64,000 nt of DNA, from positions 397,001 through 461,000 of the forward strand of contig NZ_CP133269.1 in the NCBI RefSeq assembly GCF_030915525.1. Reading direction: 5' to 3'. Shown here in pieces: positions 36,460-44,232 of the stretch (within the stretch, counting starts at the first letter, position 1; the number at the start of each line of letters is the position of its first letter). The notes under the pieces were generated by a model. That model had not been told where the DNA came from. It did no database searches and saw only the letters and a program-made list of their open reading frames with translations. Source of the stretch: Neobacillus sp. PS2-9 (lineage in GTDB: Bacteria > Bacillota > Bacilli > Bacillales > Cytobacillaceae). The position numbers and the translations under genes are program-made.

Positions 36460-36601
36460 AGAAGTAGATAAGTTTTAAGTAACCAATGGCTATGGTGCCT
36501 GGCGCCAACCGAAATTTGTCGAAGAGTGATAAGAATAAGAAACAGTCAATGTTCGACGTTCTTTTTAATGATTTTTTTACCAAAAGCCAGTGTATAACTG
36601 T

Positions 36602-36640
36602 AAGCGTCAAACTATCCCCACATGTTTTGACGCTTTTTTA
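36602..36640 (+). terminator. Terminator-like hairpin
   Basis: AAGCGTCAAAAC-type arm pairs with GTTTTGACGCTT, followed by six T. It could serve the 51-residue ORF or a repeat transcript. Confidence 0.6.
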
Positions 36641-36645
36641 TATGC

Positions 36646-36736
36646 GATATATTTTTTGCTTCGTTTAACAACTATCTGATTTTTACTATTATTTTCCCTT
36701 TGGCCCTTCCTGACTCCGCATATTCTATCGCTTTTT
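36646..36736 (-). pseudogene. Duplicated 3' fragment of the 40448-41446 oxidoreductase gene
   Basis: These 91 bases match 40422-40512 with only about four or five differences, including the last codons (AIEYAESGRAKGK region) and 25 bases past the stop. The rest of the gene is absent. It is a remnant left by duplication or repeat-mediated rearrangement. Confidence 0.75.
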
Positions 36737-36883
36737 AGATTCCAGTGCCTGTCACCGCCCGAAATTTGTCGAAGAATGATAGACCTTTATGTGGATTAAT
36801 AGTGATGAATGTAGTTACAACTGAATATTGTTGGGGTGGTGGATTGTTGCGCTTCTTTCCGATTCGGGAGGGAGGTGATAATC

Positions 36884-37030
36884 ATGGAAACATTTCTTGA
36901 AATTCTACGAGAAGTTCTGAAAGAGGTTATGCGTGAATTGAGCGCTTATTTCTTTCGGAAAAACGTTCTAAAAAACAAGAAAACCACCCCGCGCCGTAGC
37001 AAGCAAAAGGGTGATTCTCACAAAAAATAA
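36884..37030 (+). CDS. Repeated 48-residue basic amphipathic peptide, copy A
   Basis: Begins METFLEILREVLKEVMREL, an amphipathic helix with regularly spaced Leu/Ile/Val/Phe, and continues through AYFFRK to a Lys/Arg-rich tail. ATG 36884 lies seven bases after GGGAGGGAGGTG; longer in-frame starts have no support. Near-identical ORFs are at 49631 and 58175, with a chimeric one at 42366. Differences among copies are mainly conservative or in the tail. The Shine-Dalgarno can pair with CTTTCC just upstream, so translation may be gated. Possibly a membrane-active or toxin-like peptide; this is inference. Confidence 0.65.
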   Translation: METFLEILREVLKEVMRELSAYFFRKNVLKNKKTTPRRSKQKGDSHKK

Positions 37031-37070
37031 ACCTTAAACAACCATCACCCTGACGGTAGAGGTTGCAATG

Positions 37071-37098
37071 GAGAAGTGTTAGAGCACTTCTCTTTTTT
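37071..37098 (+). terminator. Terminator of small-gene copy A
   Basis: GAGAAGTG / CACTTCTC stem with TTAGAG loop, then six T. Conserved in copies C and D. Confidence 0.85.
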
Positions 37099-37353
37099 AT
37101 TATATATCCATTATATACAAAAACATTCACATTTAAAAGTTGCAGGAGTTCAGTTGGGCTTGGTTCCAGATTTATTTTAGATCCATGAAGGATTTTGATG
37201 ACTTTTGTAGAAATTTCCTATTAGATTATTACCTTCTTCTCATTCCTCATTTACGTATTTTCCTCAATCGTTTTTTATGAATTCATCATTCGTTTTTTGC
37301 GTTTCCATCTTAATTACGATAAAAATCAAAATTCATGTTTAGGAGGCTTTGTC

Positions 37354-38892
37354 ATGACTGTTAAGGTATCCAGTATTGGTTTAAAAGGTCTGGAAGGCTA
37401 TCGTGTGCAGGTGGAGGTGAAAATCAAATCTGGGACGGAATCGATGGTGATTGTGGGCCTGCCGGATGCCTCGGTTAAGGAGTCGAGGGAGCGAGTCATA
37501 GCGGCACTTAGCCACTTTGCTGTGGATGTGACGAATCAGAAAGTGGTGGTCAATTTATCCCCATCGGAGCAAAAGAAAAACGGTCCGTTGTTTGACTTGG
37601 CCATGGACATTGCGGCATTGAAGGAACAGAAAGTGATTAAGACGGAGATTCCATTAGAGACTGCGTTTATTTGGGAGCTTTCACTTGATGGCATGGTTGT
37701 AACAGCAGAAGGGATACTGCCAGCGGTCATTTCAGCAAAAGGACTTGGTTTGAAGAAGGTCTATCTTCCTTATGATCCGGAAATACCGATTCATATGCTG
37801 GAAGGGATTGAATGTGTAGTGGTTCAACATATAGAGGAGGTTGTTCGTCATTTAGAAGGCCAAGAAAGCTTATTTACTCATATCCCCTTACCCCATCATC
37901 TCCCTAGTCCTCATTTATCTGAATCTCCACAAAAGGATTTCTGCCATGTCATCGGTCATGAACAAGCCAAACGTGCACTTGAAATTGCTGCAGCGGGTGA
38001 ACATAATCTCCTCATGAGCGGCCCGCCAGGCTGCGGAAAAAGCTTGCTCGCAGAAACATTTCCATCTATCTTGCCCCCGTTAACTACTCAGTCTCAGTTG
38101 GACGTGTTAAGCCTCTATCAGCTTGCTGGAGAAAAGCGAAGCTTGGCCCAAGCTGTCCCCTTTCGGCATCCGCACCATTCCGCCTCTTCTGTAGCCATTA
38201 TTGGAGGAGGTTCATCACCCAGACCAGGAGAAATCTCGCTCGCCCATCGAGGGGTACTATTTTTAGATGAAATCGCTGAGTTTTCAAAGAAGACGCTTGA
38301 TATGCTGCGGCAACCTCTTGAAACAGGCCAAGTAACAATTAGCAGAGCCCATTCGACCGTGACTTATCCCTCCTCGTTTATCCTTATTGCTGCCATGAAT
38401 CCCTGTCCATGTGGATACTTTGGTGCCAATCATCATTACTGCACCTGTTCACAAAAGCAACTTCAAACCTATCGAAACCGGTTATCAGGCCCTGTGTATG
38501 ATCGGATTGATATCCTGCTATCCTTACAGTCTATCAACCTAGATCAGCCAGCAAAAGCAGTAGAAACCTCAGAGGAGATCCGCCAACGGCTGCAAAAGGC
38601 TAGAGCCCTCCAATATCATCGCTATCAACAAGAGGTCAGTAATGCGAAGGTTCCCTTTGAAGTGCTTCATCAACTAAGTCCGTTAACCACTGAACATCAA
38701 GTGATGCTTACGAAGGTAGCAGCGAAGCAGAATTGGAGTAACCGCGTGCAGATCAAAATTATTCGATTGGCACGAACCATCTCGGACCTTGCTGGGGAAG
38801 AGAGAATCACGGATACAGCAATTTGGGAAGCGATGACGTTAAGGCGTTGGGGATTTCATCAAAAACAGCAAACAATCGCGAGGGAAACGTAG
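37354..38892 (+). CDS. yifB: YifB/ComM-family Mg-chelatase-like AAA ATPase
   Basis: 512 residues from ATG 37354 (AGGAGG seven bases upstream; an ATG at 37297 lacks this). N-terminal Lon-protease-like S5 domain (VEVKIKSGTESMVIVGLPDASVKESRERV), then AAA+ with Walker A SGPPGCGKSLLAE and Walker B GVLFLDEIAEFSK. A cysteine set CPCGYFG...HYCTC follows, with a C-terminal helical domain. ComM is a helicase that helps branch migration during natural transformation. The adjoining stop and start (TAGATG) couple it to the transposase gene. Confidence 0.95.
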   Translation: MTVKVSSIGLKGLEGYRVQVEVKIKSGTESMVIVGLPDASVKESRERVIAALSHFAVDVTNQKVVVNLSPSEQKKNGPLFDLAMDIAALKEQKVIKTEIPLETAFIWELSLDGMVVTAEGILPAVISAKGLGLKKVYLPYDPEIPIHMLEGIECVVVQHIEEVVRHLEGQESLFTHIPLPHHLPSPHLSESPQKDFCHVIGHEQAKRALEIAAAGEHNLLMSGPPGCGKSLLAETFPSILPPLTTQSQLDVLSLYQLAGEKRSLAQAVPFRHPHHSASSVAIIGGGSSPRPGEISLAHRGVLFLDEIAEFSKKTLDMLRQPLETGQVTISRAHSTVTYPSSFILIAAMNPCPCGYFGANHHYCTCSQKQLQTYRNRLSGPVYDRIDILLSLQSINLDQPAKAVETSEEIRQRLQKARALQYHRYQQEVSNAKVPFEVLHQLSPLTTEHQVMLTKVAAKQNWSNRVQIKIIRLARTISDLAGEERITDTAIWEAMTLRRWGFHQKQQTIARET

Positions 38893-39447
38893 ATGTCACG
38901 TGAAAAAAGAGTATGGATCAATTACCGTTTTTACCACATTGTCTGTCGGGGGAATCGCCGGGATCCCTTGTTTCGCAACGCCTCCGACTTCGAAGCCTTT
39001 TTACATATTCTTCATCAACTTCATAAGAAATACCCATTCGAAATTGCCGCTTATTGTCTGATGACAAATCATTATCATTTGCAAATCCGTTCGCAAGAGG
39101 TCTCTTTTTCTAAGGTCATGGGACTTATTAATAAGCGCTACGCGAACTACTACAATACCAAGTACCGCTTAACCGGTCATGTGTTTGAAAAGCGTTTCCA
39201 TGATTCGGTGATTGCAGATAAGGAAGGGATGCTAGAAGTCAGCCGTTATATTCATTCAACCCCTGTTAAAGCCAAAATGGTAAACAAGCCAGAATATTAT
39301 CCATGGAGTAGCTACCCCTTATACAAAAACACGGTTTCCACCGTTCCTATTTTCATGAACATGGGCAGCCTACTAAACTATTACGAAGGAAGCGAAGAAC
39401 AGAAGAAAGAAAAATACTGTCATGGGGACAGTCCCCCGGTGCTTTAA
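38893..39447 (+). CDS. REP-associated tyrosine transposase (RAYT, Y1/HUH family)
   Basis: 184 residues. YHIVCRGNRRDPLFRN, the HUH motif MTNHYHLQI and GHVFEKRFHDSVI with EVSRYIHSTPVKAKM are the standard blocks of single-domain Y1 transposases related to IS200/IS605. The ATG directly follows the yifB stop. The last residues (CHGDSPPVL) and the stop are encoded by a REP palindrome (GGGGACAGTCCCCCGG), so the element overlaps the gene end. It probably acts on the REP-like elements of this region. Confidence 0.9.
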   Translation: MSREKRVWINYRFYHIVCRGNRRDPLFRNASDFEAFLHILHQLHKKYPFEIAAYCLMTNHYHLQIRSQEVSFSKVMGLINKRYANYYNTKYRLTGHVFEKRFHDSVIADKEGMLEVSRYIHSTPVKAKMVNKPEYYPWSSYPLYKNTVSTVPIFMNMGSLLNYYEGSEEQKKEKYCHGDSPPVL

Positions 39448-39465
39448 AGCAGTAGCGTGCTTTTC
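39423..39465. repeat. REP-like palindrome overlapping the transposase 3' end
   Basis: TGGGGACAGTCCCCCGGTGC followed by TTTAAAGCAGTAGCG. It has the same core as 60103-60148 and 14942-14998. It contains the transposase stop codon. Confidence 0.8.
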
Positions 39466-39479
39466 TAGGTCCCTGCGTA

Positions 39480-39831
39480 ACATACCGTCCACAAATGGAG
39501 TTTATTCTCATAAAAGAGGAATGAAAACTACCGTCACTCGTCGACATTCTTTTGATGAGTTCAAAGCAAGAATCCAATGTTTACTAGGGCGTATCCTTCA
39601 ATTAATCAAACGTTTGTTTAGTCTTGTAAAAGAGTGAAAGTAATCGAATGGAGTCGGTTGAAGAGAAATAACTTGGGTTTTGTGGAATGGTAGAGGAAAT
39701 TTGGGGATGGATTATCGACATTCTATTTATGTGATTTTGGACAGTAAGAAGTATAAGGAGTGGTTCAAGGTTTTTTAATTAATCGTTTAATTAGTATATC
39801 AGATAAGGGAAAATGGTGAAATCTGTTGGTT
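39480..39831. repeat. Long interspersed repeat, copy 1
   Basis: Two related halves. The first starts GTCGACATTCTTTTGATGA and carries AATTAATCAAACGTTTGTTTAG. The second starts ATCGACATTCTATTTATGTG and carries TTAATTAATCGTTTAATTAG, then TATATCAGATAAGGG. About 350 bases, no coding sense. Confidence 0.75.
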
Positions 39832-39851
39832 AATGGAGTGAGAAAAGTAAA

Positions 39852-39873
39852 ATGCCGATGCATCAATGCATCG
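39852..39873. repeat. Perfect hairpin GCCGATGCAT
   Basis: GCCGATGCAT and ATGCATCGGC are separated by two bases, a 10-base perfect inverted repeat without a T run. Role unknown. Confidence 0.6.
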
Positions 39874-39989
39874 GCGATAAGAATGCATCTAATTGAACTA
39901 CATCCTCTCCACTTTAAGAAAATTAAGATATTGAATTATCGTACGAGTTTTTATCTAAGGCATCAGGATTGGAAAGAGCCACTGTGACC

Positions 39990-40170
39990 AAACCAGATCT
40001 CTGCTTTCCAATTGTCACAATCACTACCTTGAGTTCATTTTGATAAATGAAAAGCTCTATGATAAAGTCATTAGTCGATATTCTTATTGATATTTACAAT
40101 GCAAGAAACCAATGTTGACTTAGGTTTTTCCCTTTATTAAATAATCGTTTGATGGTATATCACATAGGGA
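39990..40170. repeat. Long interspersed repeat, copy 2 (first half only, degenerate)
   Basis: Contains the module CAATCACTACCTTGAGTTCA, a diverged GTCGATATTCTTATTGATAT, GCAAGAAACCAATGTTGAC and AATAATCGTTTGATGGTATA. The second half is missing. Confidence 0.55.
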
Positions 40171-40305
40171 TATGTGACAGATTTTTTATTGAGTTACATA
40201 ATTCCAAATTTGTATGTTCGTTACATATATTCACATTATCTTCGTATACTGATAGTCTTTGAGTTAGGGAAAGAGGCTTCAACCTATTGTATGTTTCCTT
40301 CCCTT

Positions 40306-40333
40306 CCTCGGGTAATTAGCCCGAGGATTTTTC
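40306..40333 (+). terminator. Terminator-like hairpin
   Basis: CCTCGGG / CCCGAGG stem with TAATTAG loop and a T-rich tail. No clear gene precedes it, so it may end a decayed transcript. Confidence 0.65.
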
Positions 40334-40447
40334 ATTTTGATTACTTTATATTTAATAGTTAATAGTTCAGTAAAGGGAGTGACTTTTATAGAACCATTAA
40401 AAAGAAAAAAGGGAAAGTTAGGATATATTTTTTGCTTCGTTTCACAA

Positions 40448-41446
40448 CTATCTGATTTTTACTATTATTTTCCCTTTCGCCCTTCCTGACTCCGCGTATT
40501 CTATCGCTTTTTGAGAATCTTCAAAAGGAAAAACTCTATCAATTATAGGTTTGATTTTACCAGTCTCAATAAAGTTTGCGATTATACGTAATTGCTCTCC
40601 ACTTGGCTTCATAAACAAAAACGTATATTGAACATTATGCATTTTTTCAAGCTTAGTAATTTTATGACTTGCAGCTGAAAACAACAACGTTTTTAAAAAT
40701 CCGGAACCATATTCTTTACCAAAACGAGCATTCGGTAATCCCGAAACGGAAACCATTTTTCCTCCGCTTTTTATCACTTCGAATGATTTTTCGAGTACCT
40801 CGCCCCCAAGTGTATCAAATACGGCATCATAGTTTTTCAGTATCTCTTCAAATTTTTCAGTCTTGTAATTTATCATTTCATCTGCACCAAGAGACTTTAC
40901 TAAATTCGCACCAGCTTCACTGGCAGTTGTTGCAACAGTGGCACCCATTAATTTGGCCAATTGGATAGCAAAGGTACCGACACCACCAGCCCCCGCATGA
41001 ATTAAAATTTTTTGTCCCTTTTGTAATTGCAAATTGTCTGTTAGGGCTTGATAGGAGGTTAACCCAACCAGCGGGATCGATGCCGCTTCTTCAAAGCTTA
41101 AATTTTTTGGCTTTAAGGAGAAGTCATCTTCATGAATGGCAATATATTCAGCAAAAGTACCGATTTTACTCTTACGTGGACGTGCATATATTTCGTCACC
41201 AACTTTAAAACGAGTCACTTTTGCGCCAACCTTTGCAACGACACCAGAAAAGTCATTCCCTAAGATAAGCGGCATTTTATATTTAACTAACAATTTCACT
41301 TTCCCGTCGCGTATCTTAAAATCAACAGGATTTATACTAGCTGCATGAATTTCTGCGAGTACCTCATATTCGCCAATTTCCGGTGTGAGCATTTCTGCCA
41401 GACGCATTGGCACTTTCCCATACCTATCAATAACCATTGCTTTCAT
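40448..41446 (-). CDS. NADP-dependent oxidoreductase, quinone-reductase-like MDR family
   Basis: 332 residues. MKAMVIDRYGKVPMRLAEM, AASINPVDFKIRDG, LGNDFSGVVAKVG, the nucleotide-binding ILIHAGAGGVGTFAIQLAKLMGA and the C-terminal SGRAKGKIIVKI are those of zinc-independent medium-chain reductases. No structural or catalytic zinc cysteines are visible. Reduces quinones or enones with NADPH. GGAGGT is placed before the ATG on the minus strand. Its last 65 bases plus the downstream sequence are duplicated at 36646-36736. Confidence 0.9.
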   Translation of the reverse strand: MKAMVIDRYGKVPMRLAEMLTPEIGEYEVLAEIHAASINPVDFKIRDGKVKLLVKYKMPLILGNDFSGVVAKVGAKVTRFKVGDEIYARPRKSKIGTFAEYIAIHEDDFSLKPKNLSFEEAASIPLVGLTSYQALTDNLQLQKGQKILIHAGAGGVGTFAIQLAKLMGATVATTASEAGANLVKSLGADEMINYKTEKFEEILKNYDAVFDTLGGEVLEKSFEVIKSGGKMVSVSGLPNARFGKEYGSGFLKTLLFSAASHKITKLEKMHNVQYTFLFMKPSGEQLRIIANFIETGKIKPIIDRVFPFEDSQKAIEYAESGRAKGKIIVKIR

Positions 41447-41802
41447 AGCCTATACCTCCAAATAATGAGTGTTTAAATTCCACAATTTCAATAAAAGTTC
41501 TGCATGAACTTATCAATATCCAACACAAGTGTTCTTTATAAACCTAATTCTTTACGTACATTCATATAATAAAAGTTTTTTGTCCCTTCTTTACGCAATA
41601 CAACAATATACTATCGTTATGTTAGGTGCAATATTGAGAAAGTAAATCGAGACGAATACATCGTAGAGGGGAAGCATCATTAACTTTTAACATTCTCGTG
41701 CCAGGCACCGCCCGATAAGGACGCAACATTTTCCCAATATAAATAAAGGTAATTATCCGTTTGTAAAGTGACTTTATACTATTTTTTAGTAGTAAATGTT
41801 GG

Positions 41803-41808
41803 TATAAT
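41803..41808 (+). promoter_or_regulatory. -10 box of the riboswitch transcript
   Basis: TATAAT lies 15-20 bases before the riboswitch fold. The -35 region is weak. Confidence 0.5.
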
Positions 41809-41821
41809 GTAAGTAGATTTA

Positions 41822-41920
41822 CATAGTTCGTACGAAAGGGCAAAGCCATTGAAAGATGGTGGCGCAAAACTACAGGGGCTAAGGTCTGTGTTGACTATGC
41901 TAGCCAGTTACCGAATATGA
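41822..41920 (+). ncRNA. Cyclic-di-GMP-I (GEMM) riboswitch
   Basis: Key blocks in order: AAAGGGCAAAGCCATTGAAAGATGGTGGCGCAAAACTAC split as AGGGCAAA, CC-GAAA-GG hairpin with the GAAA tetraloop, GGCGCAAA, CAGGGGCTAAGG, then TGCTAGCCAGTTACCGAA. These are the conserved ligand-binding and tetraloop-receptor elements of class I c-di-GMP aptamers. It lies 45 bases before a small membrane-protein gene, which it presumably controls. Confidence 0.88.
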
Positions 41921-41964
41921 TCACCTTCCTGCGAATTATGAACTATACAATAGGAGGGCTATTT

Positions 41965-42090
41965 ATGTTATTTTTCATTGGCGGTTTACTAATGGGTTCT
42001 TTTACTATGCTGTTCATTATGAGTTTAATGGTAGCAGCCAAAAGAGGAGACCAACAATTAGAAGCATACTATCATGAAAAAGCGTATTAA
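41965..42090 (+). CDS. 41-residue membrane protein under c-di-GMP riboswitch (DUF3789-like)
   Basis: ATG 41965 with TAGGAGGGC upstream. One hydrophobic helix (MLFFIGGLLMGSFTMLFIMS) is followed by a short charged tail (AAKRGDQQLEAYYHEKAY). The shape and first residues resemble short DUF3789-type proteins. Too short for usual ORF calling, but the riboswitch, ribosome binding site and downstream terminator support it. Possibly a surface/motility-to-biofilm switch component; this is inference from the ligand only. Confidence 0.75.
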   Translation: MLFFIGGLLMGSFTMLFIMSLMVAAKRGDQQLEAYYHEKAY

Positions 42091-42112
42091 CATTTTTAAA
42101 CTAAAATAATAT

Positions 42113-42142
42113 AAAAGGAGGGCTCTCGAGCTCTCCTTTTCC
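42113..42142 (+). terminator. Terminator of the riboswitch unit
   Basis: AAAAGGAG / CTCCTTTT arms around an inner GCTC/GAGC hairpin; the T run is short. Confidence 0.7.
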
Positions 42143-42171
42143 AATTTTATCTTATTAAACGTAAATGGCCG

Positions 42172-42640
42172 GATTTTGTCGAAAATTGATAGGTTTTTAG
42201 AGTTGTGGAAAGTGATAGAATGGCTATGGTGTCACGCCCCGAATTTTTTCGAAGATTGATAGGTTTTTAGATAGATATAAAATGATAGAATGAAGTTGCA
42301 ACTGAATATTGTTGGGGTGGTTGGTTGTTAATCTTCTTTCTGTTTTAGGAAAGGAGGTGATAATCATGGAAACATTTCTTGAAATTCTACGAGAAGTTCT
42401 GAAGGGGATTATGCGTGAAGTTAGTGCATATTTCTTTCGGAAAACAATTCTAGAACACAAGAAAATCACCCTGCGCCGTAGGAAGCAAATGGCTATGGTG
42501 CCTGTCACCGCCCGAATTTTGTCGAAGAATGATAGGCCTTTATGTGGATTAATAGTGATAGAATGTAGTTGCAACTGAATATTGTGTTGGGGTGGTGGAT
42601 TGTTGCGCTTCTTCCGTTTGGGGAAGGAGGTGAAGTCTGA
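42172..42640 (+). repeat. Small-gene repeat element, copy B (nested/chimeric)
   Basis: A partial leader (GTCGAAAATTGATAGG at 42178) is followed by a full leader from about 42226, then the ORF from 42366. After codon 41, at about 42490, a second copy's start (GGCTATGGTGCCTGTCACC...) cuts in. It runs to its own Shine-Dalgarno (GGGGAAGGAGGTGA at 42619) and stops there. So one copy lies in, or recombined with, another. Confidence 0.75.
42366..42578 (+). pseudogene. Repeated basic peptide, copy B, with replaced C-terminus
   Basis: The first 41 codons match the family (METFLEILREVLKGIMREV..., RRRKQ). The remaining 29 codons (MAMVPVTARILSKND...) are read from the inserted leader of another copy. 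The normal stop, 3' stem and terminator are lost. Confidence 0.65.
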
Positions 42641-42796
42641 AATAAATTGTGCGCCAACCACGTTATGGAAAAGAGCATGACAAATAAGCCATCGATCGAT
42701 GACTTTTAAAAAATTTTAGATCAAAGCCTGGCAACTATGATAAAATTTTAAAACAATAAAGCGTTGCAGTAAAATGGTCTGTTAAACTGTTTGGAT

Positions 42797-42825
42797 TTGA
42801 CAGAATATAATAAATATAGTAAATT
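42797..42825 (+). promoter_or_regulatory. Candidate promoter upstream of the ROK-regulator operon
   Basis: TTGACA at 42797, a 17-base spacer, then TAAATT as -10. The long leader to 43065 may hold operator sites. No ROK-type operator was identified. Confidence 0.5.
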
Positions 42826-43064
42826 AAATTTAATGAATTAGTTTTAACGTCGAACAAACAAATTACTTTAGGATAGTGTGGAGAAATGGAAGTGGATAAA
42901 GGTTACAGACCTTCTAGTATTAAAGGAATTTTGTAAGCGTCTTCATGTGCTATTTAAAGTTTTCAATCGCTTTCTTGCTATAACCCTTTTACTTGTAAGA
43001 AGTGATGATAGTATATTTGTTTGTACGAAGTGAAAACATTCTATGATGATGGTAGGTTGAGGTA

Positions 43065-44198
43065 ATGAGTAAAACAGGAAATTTGGACCTGATTAAACGG
43101 TTAAACAGATCCCTTGTATTAGAAACGATTCGTAACGAGCAGCCTATTAGCCGAGCGATTGTTGCAAAAAAATTAGGTTTAAGTCGATCAACGGTTACAT
43201 TAATGGTTAATGACCTTCTAGCCAAAAAGTTTGTTATCGAACTTGGGCTTGGAGATTCCATAGGAGGTGGTCGTAAAGGTATTGAGCTCGGTTTCAATCC
43301 TAAATCCGGTTTTGGTGTAGGTGTTGATATTGGAAGAACAAAAATATTGGTCGTCATCACAGATTTAGATGGTGAAATCGTCTACAGAAAAGGATTTGAT
43401 TCCACAAATAGTATCGATGGCATTATCCAACTAATTAAAGGGTGTATAGAGAAATCAAATGTAGATATAAATCGGATATTAGGATTAGGGTTTGGCCTGC
43501 CTGGTATCGTTAATAGCCTTACTGGAGAAATTATTGAAGTTCCTTTGTTAAATTGGGGGCAATTTAACTTTATTGAAAGGATTAAACCCTTTTTTCCTTT
43601 TCCTGTTTTTATTAATAATGATGTAAATTGCGCAGCGCTGGGTGAACGGTGGCTTGGGGGAAAAGAAAAGATTGATGATATGTTCTTTATTGCCATCGGA
43701 TCAGGTGTCGGTAGTGCAATTATTGCCAAAGGTAACCTGATTGAGGGACATGGTTTTTCTGCTGGGGAAATAAATCATTATATTGACAGGGAAGATGTAA
43801 AAAAAGGTCGGGCTGGATCAAGGAATGGGGTTGGGGTATTCGAACAGCAAGTTTCTGGACCTGCTTTAAGTGAACTTGGCTATCCGCCAAGCGAACTATT
43901 TTCGGAATATAAACGGGGAAACGAAGAAGTAAAACCAATTGTGGAAAACTTTATTTTACATCTAGGTACGGCTATTTCAAATGCTGTTACTCTATTAAAC
44001 CCGCAGAAAGTGGTTATTGGCGGTGGAGTATCTCAATCCTTAGATGTAGTTATTGAACAAATAAGGGATTGGGTTTGTAAATTAATTCCGATTCCGACTG
44101 AAGTAGAACTAGCTTGTCTAGGCAGTGATGCTGGTGCTCTGGGAGCCGTAGCTAATGTATTTGCAAAGCTACAGGATTCAGAAATATTTTATGATTAA
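43065..44198 (+). CDS. ROK-family transcriptional regulator (NagC/XylR type)
   Basis: 377 residues. The N-terminal winged helix-turn-helix (NRSLVLETIRNEQPISRAIVAKKLGLSRSTVTLMVNDLL) is followed by an ROK domain: FGVGVDIGRTKILVVITDLDG, GFGLPGIV, FINNDVNCAALGERWLGG, and GGGVSQS near the end. The classical zinc-binding CxCGxxGC block is not visible; the matching region has GRAGSRNGVGVFEQQVSG, so sugar-kinase activity is unlikely. It starts the sugar operon and probably represses it until an amino sugar binds. Confidence 0.9.
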   Translation: MSKTGNLDLIKRLNRSLVLETIRNEQPISRAIVAKKLGLSRSTVTLMVNDLLAKKFVIELGLGDSIGGGRKGIELGFNPKSGFGVGVDIGRTKILVVITDLDGEIVYRKGFDSTNSIDGIIQLIKGCIEKSNVDINRILGLGFGLPGIVNSLTGEIIEVPLLNWGQFNFIERIKPFFPFPVFINNDVNCAALGERWLGGKEKIDDMFFIAIGSGVGSAIIAKGNLIEGHGFSAGEINHYIDREDVKKGRAGSRNGVGVFEQQVSGPALSELGYPPSELFSEYKRGNEEVKPIVENFILHLGTAISNAVTLLNPQKVVIGGGVSQSLDVVIEQIRDWVCKLIPIPTEVELACLGSDAGALGAVANVFAKLQDSEIFYD

Positions 44199-44232
44199 TT
44201 TCAAAATTAGCAAGATTATAGGAGGCAATCAA

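Larger units (their letters stand above)
36745..37140 (+). repeat. Small-gene repeat element, copy A (complete)
   Basis: Order of parts: REP-like GTGCCTGTCACCGCCCGAA, TTTGTCGAAGAATGATAG, a -10-like GATGAATG, GAATATTGTTGGGGTGGTGG, a hairpin over the Shine-Dalgarno, a 48-codon ORF, a GGGTGAT/ATCACCC stem, and a terminator. The same order recurs at 42236, 49455 and 58040. Confidence 0.8.

Noticed and set aside
38893..39447. Full IS200/IS605 insertion sequence
   Set aside because: No TnpB or defined left and right ends. The single-domain protein with REP-like palindromes fits a RAYT better.
39422..39637. 71-residue ORF after the transposase gene
   Set aside because: It consists of REP and long-repeat DNA read in frame.
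40174..40362. 62-residue plus-strand ORF
   Set aside because: No ribosome binding site, crosses a terminator hairpin, and has poor composition.
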